Source: Gadus chalcogrammus (Eukaryota > Chordata > Actinopteri > Gadiformes > Gadidae). Taken from it: DNA of 64,000 nucleotides. Below the pieces are notes generated by a model that saw only the letters and a program-made list of their open reading frames with translations, was not told the origin of the DNA and did not search any database. The stretch lies in NCBI RefSeq assembly GCF_026213295.1, contig NC_079418.1:6495479-6559478 (forward strand), in the 5' to 3' direction. This document shows positions 1 to 10,062 of the stretch, in pieces; position 1 is the first letter of the stretch, and every line of letters begins with the position of its first letter. The translations under genes were made by a program, and so were the position numbers.

Positions 1-103
<103 letters not shown>

Positions 104-997
104 CTGTCTGTGTCGATTTGTTCAATATGTGCGGTTGTGTGCGTTTAGCATATGTTTGCACTTATTTATTTTTTATTTAGAAGTTTATTGAGCAGGGACA
201 AATACATTGCACATTGTTTCATATAAAATATAAAATAGATGCCATGCATACAGGTTTCTTGTCAAGACTTATTTGCAACCCCTGTCCCTGGTTAGGCTTT
301 TACTAAAAGTTACACATGAATAAAAATACAGAAGACATCATGTACAGGAGACATAAAGACAAAAACAAGGACAATGATTAATGCATGTGCATGCGGCCAT
401 GTGCGTGCGTGTCAATGTCCACAGGGTTTATTCAGTTTCAACCATTGTTTTACTTGTGTGTGTTAAAAAGCTTGAGCTCTGTCAATGTTTTGATTTCTGA
501 TGGTAGTGTATTCCACAGTTTAGTGCCTATTGCTACAAAGGTTGATTGTCCGAATGTGGTTTTGCGCTTCAGAAGTGTTTGTGTGTCTCTGTGTTTGCAA
601 GTGTGTGTCTGTCTGTTGATTTGTTCAATATGTGTGCATTTCTTGCAAGTATATGTATTCACCTTCAGAAGTGTGCTTTTCTGTCTGTCTCTGTGTTTAT
701 GTGTCTGTGTATCTGTCTATGTGTGCCTGGGTCTTTGTCGGTTTGTTCAATATGTGGGTCTGAGTGTGTGTTTTTCCAGTATAAGTCTTCACCTTCAGAA
801 GTGTGTGTGTGCTGCGTTTGCATGTCACTGCTCTGACGTGTGTCTGTGTCTGCAATTGTTTACGCATACACAGCTTTGACCTCAAAGTGCTATGCTTTCG
901 CTACTCCACGCTGGTGGAAACGTTGTCCCGGTGCAACATGGGAAGCGAAGCAGAGAGAACAACAGAGAACTTTACTATAATTTTTATCACTAACTTG

Positions 998-1190
998 TAA
1001 CTTGAAGGTTGCTGGTTGGATTGTCGAGGTGTCCCTGAGAGAGACGCCTCTTCCTGACTGCTCCTGACAAGCTGGCTGTCGCCCTGAGGGGTTGACTCTG
1101 CCGTCAGTCGGTGAATGTGTGTATGAATGGGTGAATTTGGGTATGAATTGGTGAATGTGTGTATTTGTGGGTGAATATATGAATGTGTGT
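998..1190 (+). repeat. tRNA-derived SINE fragment, family A
   Basis: Contains the body of a repeat found five times in this window: GAGGTGTCCCTGAG, CTGACTGCTCCTGAC, CTGTCGCCCTGAGGGG, then a GTGAATGTGTG-type tail. The tRNA-like head is only partly kept (GGTTGCTGGTTGGATT). Better copies at 40010 and 43420 show the pol III box-B-like GTTCGATCC. 5'-truncated and diverged. Confidence 0.6.
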
Positions 1191-1481
1191 AAAATCAATA
1201 TGGCAAAGTGACCAAACAATGGATTGGATTCTTTCTCTCTCTCTCTCTCCCAGCTCGTTTGAACCTCTTTGTTGTCATGACGATGACCTTCCGTTCCCGA
1301 CACTAGCATTTGACCTCCAGATCTAGCGAGGCTGGATAATGAGTAGCCTCGACGCGGGTTAGGCTAGTTTGCCCTATCACCTCGAGCTAGGTCTTAAAAG
1401 TGGGCAATCATTTACCAAGGAGAGAGGCCATTTTGTTCTTGTCCTCGTATGCAATGTACACACACTCACTGACACACAGAG

Positions 1482-1581
<100 letters not shown>

Positions 1582-1712
1582 ATAGACATAGACATAGACA
1601 GAGACACACACACGTCCACCTTCAAACGACTTCTCATTGTTACCGCGGTAACGATGACCTCCTTTGTCAGCTGAGGAATTTTCCAGTACAGACGTTAAGC
1701 CATATTAAGACC

Positions 1713-1760
<48 letters not shown>

Positions 1761-1869
1761 TTTAAACACCTGACCTCCACCACAGAAGACACACACGCTA
1801 ACATCAGATAGCTGTTACTACACTGCTATTTTTCCCTGTGGCTTTGATAAGTGTGTGTTCAATAAAGTT

Positions 1870-2105
<236 letters not shown>

Positions 2106-2283
2106 GAACAGTTGGAGAACAGTTGGAAACAACAATGTGACGTAGCATCAGCAAAAAGAAGACATTTACCATTGCAGGAACACAACATTTACTTAATTCG
2201 TTAAAATATGGCCAACAAAATGTGTTTCCATCGAGTCGTCCTGTTGATGGACTCCCCTTTTCCCGCTCTGACCCCTCTCCCAG

Positions 2284-2395
2284 GCGTGCTGTGGTCCCGG
2301 TATTCCCTGGTCATCGTTCCCAGGGTGTGGAATCTGTTCGCCGTCAACTGTTTCCTCGGGCTGGCCGGAGCCACGCAGCTGTACCGGATCTGGAG
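2284..2395 (+). CDS. mpc2: mpc2 penultimate exon
   Basis: 112 bp: two bases completing a Gly codon, 36 codons, then AG of a split Arg codon. Preceded by the pyrimidine-rich acceptor CCCCTCTCCCAG. Its GC content is higher than the AC repeats around it. Confidence 0.88.
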
Positions 2396-2939
2396 GTCAT
2401 GGTTTACCGTTTATTAAGTATTCGCCTAAATTGACTCTTTATTCCAGGATTTGACAAAACACACATCCAAGCGACTTACCATAAGTACATTTGTCAGAGA
2501 GAGAGAGGTACAGGTACACACACACTGGGCAGGTACACACACACAGACACACAGACAGACACACACTGGCCAGGTAAACACACAGACACACACACACACT
2601 GGGCAGGTACACACACATACATACACTGGGCAGGTACACACACACACACACAGGCCAGGTACACGCAAAGACACACTGGCCAGGGACACAAACACACACA
2701 CACACACACACACACTGGCCAGGTACACAAGCACACACTCACACACTGGGTAGGCACACTTACATACACTGGGAAGGCACACACATACACACTGGCCAGG
2801 TACACACACACACACAGACACACACACAGTGGGCAGGTGCACCCACACACTCACACAACGGGCAGGCACATATACACACACACACACACTGGGCAGGCAC
2901 AGACACACACACACACACACAAACACACATACTGGACAG

Positions 2940-3015
<76 letters not shown>

Positions 3016-3041
3016 TACACACATTGGGCAGGTATACAAAT

Positions 3042-3075
<34 letters not shown>

Positions 3076-3195
3076 GGCAGGTAAACACACACATACATAC
3101 ACCCTGGGCAGGTACACACACACACTGTACACACACTGAGGTACACAAATACACACACACGCACACACACTGGGCAGGCACACGCACACACTCAG

Positions 3196-3227
<32 letters not shown>

Positions 3228-3240
3228 AGACACAGACACA

Positions 3241-3306
<66 letters not shown>

Positions 3307-3941
3307 GCCCTGGCTTCTCACAAAAACTAAAACTAAATACTAACATATTTTGTTGGAGTTATTAAGTGTCCGGGTTTGTTTGAGTACGGGTTAAGCCAAA
3401 AAAACTGAGTTCAGTACAGTTCAGAGAGTAAAGTTTCATTTTTTGGTGAGAGATGATTAGCCAGTGTTTTCGGTAAGCGCTTAAGTCTCCATTAGGTTAA
3501 AGGTTGCATACTTGATGATCGGCTAAGGGCGGGTTAAGTCACGGAGTTGGATTAGCGGTGATTAAGCTATTAAGCGTCTACTGTCTTTGAAATCCCTCAC
3601 TGTTCCTCTAAAAGGTTTTAGAACTGGGAGGGAATTTCGTTTTTTAATTGAATCCAAAAAACACTTTCACTGGTTATACTATTAATACCTTACTTTTATA
3701 AGGAGGGAAATCTTCCTTTACAAAGATTTTTGTTGATTTAATCAGTTTGATTAATCCTTTTGATTGATTAAAAAACGATAACAAAAAGAAACAATTAATC
3801 AATATTATAACAATTAATTTATTTAAAACCCTATTATACGAATAAACAGACTTTATCCTGCTTCTTTCTCACAGGTATAATTCTGAGTTAAAAGAGCTGC
3901 CTGAAGTTCCGCCAGAGGCGCCAGCAGAGAGCGCTGTTTGA
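2284..3941 (+). CDS. mpc2: mitochondrial pyruvate carrier subunit 2, 3' part (last two exons)
   Basis: MPC2 pairs with MPC1 in the inner mitochondrial membrane to form the pyruvate importer. Two exons are visible, 2284-2395 and 3875-3941. The first encodes WSRYSLVIVPRVWNLFAVN, then GLAGATQLYRIW, matching the third helix region and C-terminal signature of vertebrate MPC2. The second completes the split Arg codon and gives YNSELKELPEVPPEA and a TGA stop; human MPC2 has the equivalent YNQELKAKAHK end. Phases join exactly (AG|G). The acceptors are CTCTCCCAG and CTTTCTCACAG. The donor GAG|GTCATG is GT but weak. The N-terminal exons (amphipathic start, PRTVFFWAP-type region) are not found in 1-2283 and must lie upstream of the window. 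The tail is longer and more acidic than the human one. A possible poly(A) signal is at 4272. Confidence 0.88.
2513..3303. repeat. compound AC-rich repeat in mpc2 last intron
   Basis: AC runs broken at irregular intervals by CTGGGCAGGT or CTGGCCAGGT, giving a variable-length minisatellite (roughly 25-60 bp spacing) embedded in a microsatellite, ending with a pure (AC)n block at 3241-3303. It fills about half of the mpc2 terminal intron. No coding potential beyond repeat frames. Confidence 0.92.
3875..3941 (+). CDS. mpc2: mpc2 terminal exon (coding part)
   Basis: Begins after CTTCTTTCTCACAG. One base completes the Arg codon, then 21 residues and TGA at 3939-3941. Residues YNSELK align with the conserved C-terminal YNQELK of MPC2. 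The extra EVPPEAPAESAV tail is unlike the short Lys-rich mammalian end. Confidence 0.82.
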
Positions 3942-4360
3942 CCGATATCCGCATCAAAATTGTCAAAAGACGTACTGTATGTTGATATGCTTAGAAAACA
4001 CGGTGCTGTCCAATCACACACGCTGTTCTCTCCCGATGGGAAGAGGTAAAAACACATACTTGAATATATTGAAAACTATATTTAACATTTATAGTATATT
4101 TAAGTGTACATTGAGTGTACGTTCTGATATATTCCTGTCTTTTCTCACGACACAAATGTTTATATATTGAATTAAGTTGTTATTTCAATGTTTATTTGAA
4201 CAAAATGGGACTTTTGAGTTTCAACAATAGTATCTGTTTCATAATAATATATTTCTTCATCTTTAGACTTAAATAAACGACCACTGTCTTTATTTATTTG
4301 TTCATTTATCCAATGTTTCTTTCTTTCGTTTGTTGTTAATCAATAAAGAACAAATACAAC
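3942..4360 (+). other. probable mpc2 3'UTR with poly(A) signals
   Basis: AT-rich non-coding sequence after the mpc2 stop, with AATAAA at 4272-4277 and another at about 4341. Transcript end inferred, not seen. Confidence 0.5.
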
Positions 4361-4504
4361 GTTTTGAATAAATGCAATGATGTCGTGGCTTGAACCATAG
4401 CGTGTTCCACATGTGAATAATTTGTGGAAACCATTTATAATAACGCTCAGTACCCAGTAGTACCAGCGCTCAGCCACTAGAGAGAGCCTCAGACTCGCTA
4501 TTGA

Positions 4505-6226
4505 ACCAGCTATGGAAGTAAATCTGTGCCATCGGATTTTGAAGATAAAAAGCCATTGAATTCTACGCACTGAATATTTATGCATTGACATGACGTATCT
4601 GGATTTTTTGCCTCTGAATTTAACTCAATAAATCATATGCAGCTTTATTTTTTGATGTTAAAAAATTCAAAATCAAATATTCAACGTTAAAAATTAAACT
4701 TAACTATAATGTAAACGTCCCCAAATTCAACATGCCAATATTCAGCTGCAAAATATAATGCCTGAAAATTCAATGTTAACATCCGAAGACCCAAGGAAGA
4801 GCAATCGATCCTAGATGCTAGATCGTGGTCAAGCAAGGAGAGCGGGAATAAGAGAGTCACTCGCTGGTTCTTTCTTTCTTGATACAAAGCTTAATTCTAA
4901 ACAGCATTTGACACAGTAACCTATAAAAGGAAATGCTCAAAGGTAAATCAACGTCATTAAACACTGACTATAGCTTTTTATGGGGAGAGAAGCCACCGAA
5001 CAGTGTGACCCTAGGGGGCGCTGTTGCACATTTTTTGCAACATGCACGAGTTTGAAGCGTAGACAGGCATGAAGTCGTTCACGTACGGAAACATGCCCAA
5101 GCTTAAAACTTAACATTTGTATCGTCATCGTGCACTCGGATTGGGGTTATTCTTTTTGTGACACCGGATGCACGTTAAGTGGCTGAGGAGCAGTTGATAT
5201 GCCTCTGTGGTGGCATAACAAGAGCGCGACGAGCGCGCAGAGCCAACACTATTTCGCACTGAGCGACACGATTTGATATGAGGATGACAAATAAAGGGCG
5301 CCTCTTCCCGAGGCACGCCGTGCTTCCACTGGAACTACAGGCTGCTGCCGCTTCAGTGGCGCAATACGGTCGGCTCTGCGCTCACGTTCCAGAGTGGGCG
5401 GGGCGGGGGCTTCAGCATCACATCACAGATCGCCCCAGCATCACACCAGACGTAGGCAAAGTGACGTCGGTGGATGGCCCCAAATTTTTCTGCCCTAATA
5501 AATTGGGCTTCTTGACCCACTACAATTACTCTTAAGTTGCATGTAAATCCAGCCAAGTCACTGCAATCACACAGACACTTCACACAGGCATTAGTTCATC
5601 GTTTACTTCATACTGCAGTAAAAAAACAAAAAAAAACGGTGTGCATTATAACAAAAGTAAATAAAACATAGTATCCCCCCCCCCCCTCACATTGTTATTA
5701 AATGTGCTTAATAAATACATTTGATTTGATTTGATTAGCATTTTACAAACCGACACAATGGATAGGGTGTTTAGTAAGGTCCACCACCGTTGCTTCTCTC
5801 CCCATAAAAAGCTAGTCAGTTTTTAATGACGTCGATTTACCTTTGAGCATTTCTTATTATAGCTACTGTGTAAAGTGCTCTTATTCCCGCTCTCCTTGCG
5901 TGACAGCGATCTAGCATCTAGGATCGATTGCTCTTCCTTGGGTCCCCGGATGTTCACACTGAATTTTCCGTCATTGAATTTTGTAGCTGAATTTGGCGTG
6001 TTGATTTTGAAAATATTGACGTTGAATTTTTTAACGTTGAACATTTGATTTAGAATTTTTAACATTGAAAGATAAAGCTCAATAGGATTTTAGGAATTTT
6101 TTAGCAGTTAAATATAGGCAAAAAATCCAGATACGTTATTTCAATGCATAATATTCAGTGCATAGAATTCAATGGCTTTTTATTTTCAAAATCCGATGGC
6201 ACAGATTTACTTCCATAACCAGCTCA
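4505..6226. mobile_element. large inverted-repeat (fold-back) element
   Basis: About 490 bp at 4505-4995 recurs in reverse complement at about 5783-6226: for example GATCGATTGCTCTTCC on the right pairs with GGAAGAGCAATCGATC on the left, TTGCTTCTCTCCCCATAAAAAG with its complement at 4975-4995, and ATCCGATGGCACAGATTTAC with its complement near 4520. Arms are diverged by substitutions and small indels. The loop of about 790 bp has no recognised transposase. It looks like a non-autonomous DNA transposon with long inverted ends, or two opposed copies of a repeat. Family unknown. Confidence 0.75.
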
Positions 6227-6399
6227 TCCACTTAATCCAATAATGCTCGCAGGACCAAACCCAGCATGCCTCGAGGACTGAAACATAACGCAACTGTCAC
6301 GATTTAAAATCGATTTATTTTATAACGACGCTTTTCACTGACCTATCATCGCAGTATTTTTGTGTCACGACTGTGTCACACACCACGAATTATTTCACA

Positions 6400-6600
6400 T
6401 AGGCCTACAATTACAATTAGGACATTTTGCAGACGATTTTATCCAAATCGACTTACATCGGTTAATAGGCCTACACACATTGACACACGGAGCCGACACC
6501 GACGGCAGAGTCAACCATGCAACATGCGACAGTCAGCTCGTCAGGAGCAGTTAGGGATAAGTAGCCTATCTTGCTCAGGGACACATGAACACTCAGCTAT
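6400..6600 (-). repeat. SINE family A copy
   Basis: Reads in reverse as a family A SINE: the tail TTTTGCAGACGATTTTATCC..CGACTTAC is at the left, then GACGGCAGAGTCAAC, CAGGAGCAGT and CTTGCTCAGGGACAC. Diverged, and joined directly to the duplicated segment at 6599. Confidence 0.6.
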
Positions 6601-6752
6601 ATGGCGAGTGGATAGTGCCAAACCTAAGGATTATGGCGAGTGGATAGTGCCAGGATTCCCTGGAGAAGGATAACAACGTGTGAAATGCCCGTGTGGAGAA
6701 GCTACGCCGCCGCGGTGTGGAGAGGATATGGACGCCGCCGCCGTTGGGACTG
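6599..6752. repeat. duplicated segment, left copy
   Basis: Starts with two copies of ATGGCGAGTGGATAGTGCC and continues through GGATTCCCTGGAGAAGG, GTGTGGAGAAGCTACGCCGC to GCCGTTGGGACTGGG. The same order recurs at 7339-7504 with near identity. Confidence 0.85.
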
Positions 6753-7300
6753 GGGTTCGATTCCCAGTCTATATATATATAATTTTTTTCTTCATTATTT
6801 TCTGGTATTAATATATCCAATGACTTGTTGATGAATAAGTTGATGACATTTTATAAAAAAAGGTTAGTTTCTATGGGTCAAAAAGACCAAAACTGTTTTA
6901 AAACAGATCTCAAAAATGTTTTGATGATTGTATGGGCATGATGTCACTTCATAGGGCAGAGGGGTATTCCACAAAGCCGGTTTTATCACATAACCGGGCA
7001 AATTAGCCCAGGGTTTGCGGTAACCCTAGGTTTTCCGTTCCAAAATGAACACGGTATGTTAGTTACTATAGCAACATATGCTCTGAATCAAACCTGGTCG
7101 GACCAGGTTTTCCGCAGGTTAAGTTTGGAACATAACCCGGTTTTGGGTATTTAAAGCTGCGTTCACCGCAGATTCCATGTGTTCACAACTAGTAAATCCT
7201 AAACTAAGTCATAAAATCACACTGAAGCGCTTTGTGGCCACATACATAGTTCAGGCGTTCTCACGGCGACGTAGGGCAGCAGGCGTCTAGGCCGATACAT
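6753..7300. other. intergenic; possible DNA-transposon end
   Basis: No gene seen. The stretch GGTATTCCACAAAGCCGG at about 6963 and the inverted GGTTAAGTTTGGAACATAACC segment at 7115-7140 look like subterminal sequence of a fish DNA transposon, but no opposite end or transposase is seen. Confidence 0.3.
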
Positions 7301-7504
7301 ATGGCGAGTGGATAGTGCCATATGGCGAGTGGATAGTGCCTATGGCGAGTGGATAGTGCCAAACCTAAGGATTCCCTGGAAGTATGGCGAGTGGATAGTG
7401 CCAGGATTCCCTGGAGAAGGATAACAACGTGTGAAATGCACGTGTGGAGAAGCTACGCCGCCGCCATGGGGAGAGGATATGCACGCCGCCGCCGTTGGGA
7501 CTGG
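7301..7504. repeat. duplicated segment, right copy, with 20-bp tandem units
   Basis: Three tandem and one nearby copy of ATGGCGAGTGGATAGTGCC (7301, 7321, 7341, 7383) lead into the same 120-bp sequence as at 6599-6752. Confidence 0.85.
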
Positions 7505-7776
7505 GATCTCGCCCGCGCCAATCGATAGATACAGGTCGACGCGTAACGTCACCTCGGCTGCTTTAAAGCCCTCGCCTCGTGCCGCCCGCTGGGGCGAGGC
7601 CGACGGCGATGACCTGCTCTTTCGCAGCCTCATTCCGGTTACCAAGGTAACCGAGTACGGTACCCATCATCACCGCAGTCTTTTCGTGTCACGACTGCGC
7701 GCGCGTGCACATATAAGCGCAAACACACAGGTTACACACACACCACGAATGCGCACACATACACAGGTTTGCGCAT

Positions 7777-8012
<236 letters not shown>

Positions 8013-8014
<2 letters not shown>

Positions 8015-8690
8015 GGGTATGCGCGCACACCCACACACGTTATTAAATAATTTCCTCTCGCGCTCCCTAGAGGGATTAAAACGTCTGTCGGAATTTGGTG
8101 ACGGAAATCGTCTCCTTTCTTCCTTGGTGAGCGTTATAAAAAATAGACGCATAGCGTCATCAAATTGTCGCTAACAGTGACTCGACACTGGAGGCTGCGC
8201 GACTCTAAACAGAAGAGCAGTTATGAAGTAACTGGGGAGGGGGGGGGCATATTCTGCAGAACCGCGACGACGCGGGCTTCCGCGTCAGCCAACGCTGTTC
8301 TGGCAAAGGGGTCGCGGTTTATCGAGGAACAGCAGGAGCGCACACGCGCAGAGAATCGCATGCACGCACACGCAAACACGCTCACAGGTGCTTGCATACA
8401 CGCTCGCGTATGCGCACACGCGCACGTCGGATGATGTAACGGTAGACTCTGCTCTCGTGGAATGGGAGACTCGTCTAAATATAGAGCTCATTACGATTTC
8501 CTCTGACGCGATGGAGACGGAGATCAAAGAAAAATAACAGCATACAATCCTCTGCTGCCTCGTCTCCATGTGTACTTGTGTTGACATGCAATGTGTTGTG
8601 TTAATAAATGTTTAAGCAAACTATGTAAATATGCGTAAACAAACACAAAAATTGTAAACACTGACACTCACATACACACCACCACACTCA
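8013..8690. other. intergenic, no gene seen
   Basis: Mixed sequence with CpG-containing stretches. Short open frames do not resemble known proteins. Confidence 0.5.
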
Positions 8691-8965
8691 TGGGGGAGGT
8701 TAGGGTATAGGGGAGGAGGGGGGGTTAGGGTATAGGGGAGGGGGTGGTTAGGGCATAAGGGAGGTTAGGGTATAGGGGAGGGGGTGGTTAGGGTAGAGGG
8801 GTGGGTAGGGTGTAGGGGAGGGGGGAAGTTACCTTATATGGGTAACATGCATGTGTATAATGTGCATTAAACCTACCGCACAACATGCTGTTAAAAGGGG
8901 GTGGTCACTGTTAAAATCTTTAGGGAAGGGAGGTGTTAAGGTAGGGGAGGGGTTAATGTTAGAGA
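8690..8965. repeat. degenerate G-rich telomere-like repeat
   Basis: Repeated GGTTAGGGTATAGGGGAGGG units, six or more imperfect copies. Contains GGTTAGGG, one register of the vertebrate telomere repeat, interrupted by GGGGAGG. The opposite-strand counterpart (CCCTAA-rich) lies at 28180-28262. Confidence 0.7.
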
Positions 8966-9200
8966 ATACCTAATAAGGATATTCAGCTTACCGCACAACA
9001 TGCTGGTAAAAAGCCACACAACCAGGTCGTTTTAAATTATTTTATATCATAAAACATAATGGTATACATTTCAACATCTCAGCGCAGTGTTAAACATTTA
9101 TGGGACGTGGTTCATAAACCAACGGTTCATCGTGAAACCATGTGACCTTAACTCTGTCCCCAACACTGAACCACCCGGCCTCCAAAGACCAGGAACCAAG

Positions 9201-9320
9201 AACCGATATCCATTATGCTCTAAGGCTAACGATATCCATTATGCTATAAGGCTAACGATATCAATTATGCTATGAGGATAATGATATTGATGATGCTATG
9301 AGGCTAACGATATCGATGAA
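9201..9320. repeat. 26-bp minisatellite, locus 1
   Basis: Four to five units of about 26 bp built on GCTATGAGGCTAACGATATC. The same unit occurs at 28096-28155 (same orientation) and 57150-57440 (opposite orientation). Confidence 0.8.
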
Positions 9321-9339
9321 AATCAGGTCAGCAGTCGGG

Positions 9340-9512
9340 GTCCTAGACATTAAAGGGCATCAGTGCAGTTAATCAGTGCATAATCAGGAGGTGTTTAGCA
9401 GTTCAACAGTCTTATAGCATCCAGGTAGAAGGTGTTCCTCCGCCTAGTTGTCCTTGCCCGGATGCTACGCAACCTCCTGCCTGAGGGAAGGAGGGTTATT
9501 TGGGGGGTCATT
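9340..9512 (-). mobile_element. Rex1-like LINE copy 2, 3' block (outer element)
   Basis: Read on the minus strand it encodes LPSGRRLRSIRARTTRRRN, then TFYLDAIRLLNC and a stop: the C-terminal end of a Rex1/CR1-type polyprotein. It supplies what is missing after KDPTHPAY at 17917-17940, so it is the 3' end of the copy that resumes at 17912. The two blocks were separated by the L2-like insertion. Confidence 0.75.
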
Positions 9513-9529
9513 TGACCCGTTCGACGGCT

Positions 9530-10062
9530 GTTCTAGTGTTAACAGTCCATGTGGGGACCATAGCACCGAAACTGCCCTCATTCAAATCACTAACGACCTC
9601 CTCACTGCCGCCGACAATGGCCTCATCTCCATTCTTATCGTCCTCGATCTCTCAGCAGCCTTTGACACAGTATCCCATTCCATCCTCCTCACCCGTCTTG
9701 CTGAGCTCATTGGTCTCAGTGGCTCAGCCCTCTCCTGGTTTCAGTCCTACCTCGCCAACCGCCAACAATACGTCACCTTGGACGATGCCACCTCCACCAT
9801 GGCACCAGTCAACCATGGTGTTCCCCAGGGATCTGTGCTCGGCCCTTTACTATTCACCATTTACATGCTCCCCCTTGGTCAAATCATCCGTCATCATGGT
9901 GTCAGTTTCCACTGCTACGCTGATGATACCCAACTATACATCAGCACCAAACCCTCAACTCAGTTTCCACCGGCCCCACTCATCAACTGTCTGCAAGACC
10001 TAAAAATCTGGATGACCTCTAATCTACTCAAATTGAACAGCAATAAAACAGAGCTCATGGTC
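9530..10062 (+). mobile_element. L2-like LINE, reverse transcriptase block (left half)
   Basis: The frame to 10062 encodes a non-LTR reverse transcriptase: HSTETAL, LDLSAAFDTVSH, LSWFQSYLANR, GVPQGSVLGPLLF, the catalytic FHCYADDTQLY and LKLNSNKTELMV. These blocks are typical of the L2/CR1 group in fish. 5'-truncated: no endonuclease. Its frame breaks off at 10062 and resumes at 17116 with APKSLLRKV, the expected next residues. A Rex1-like LINE is inserted between. Confidence 0.85.
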
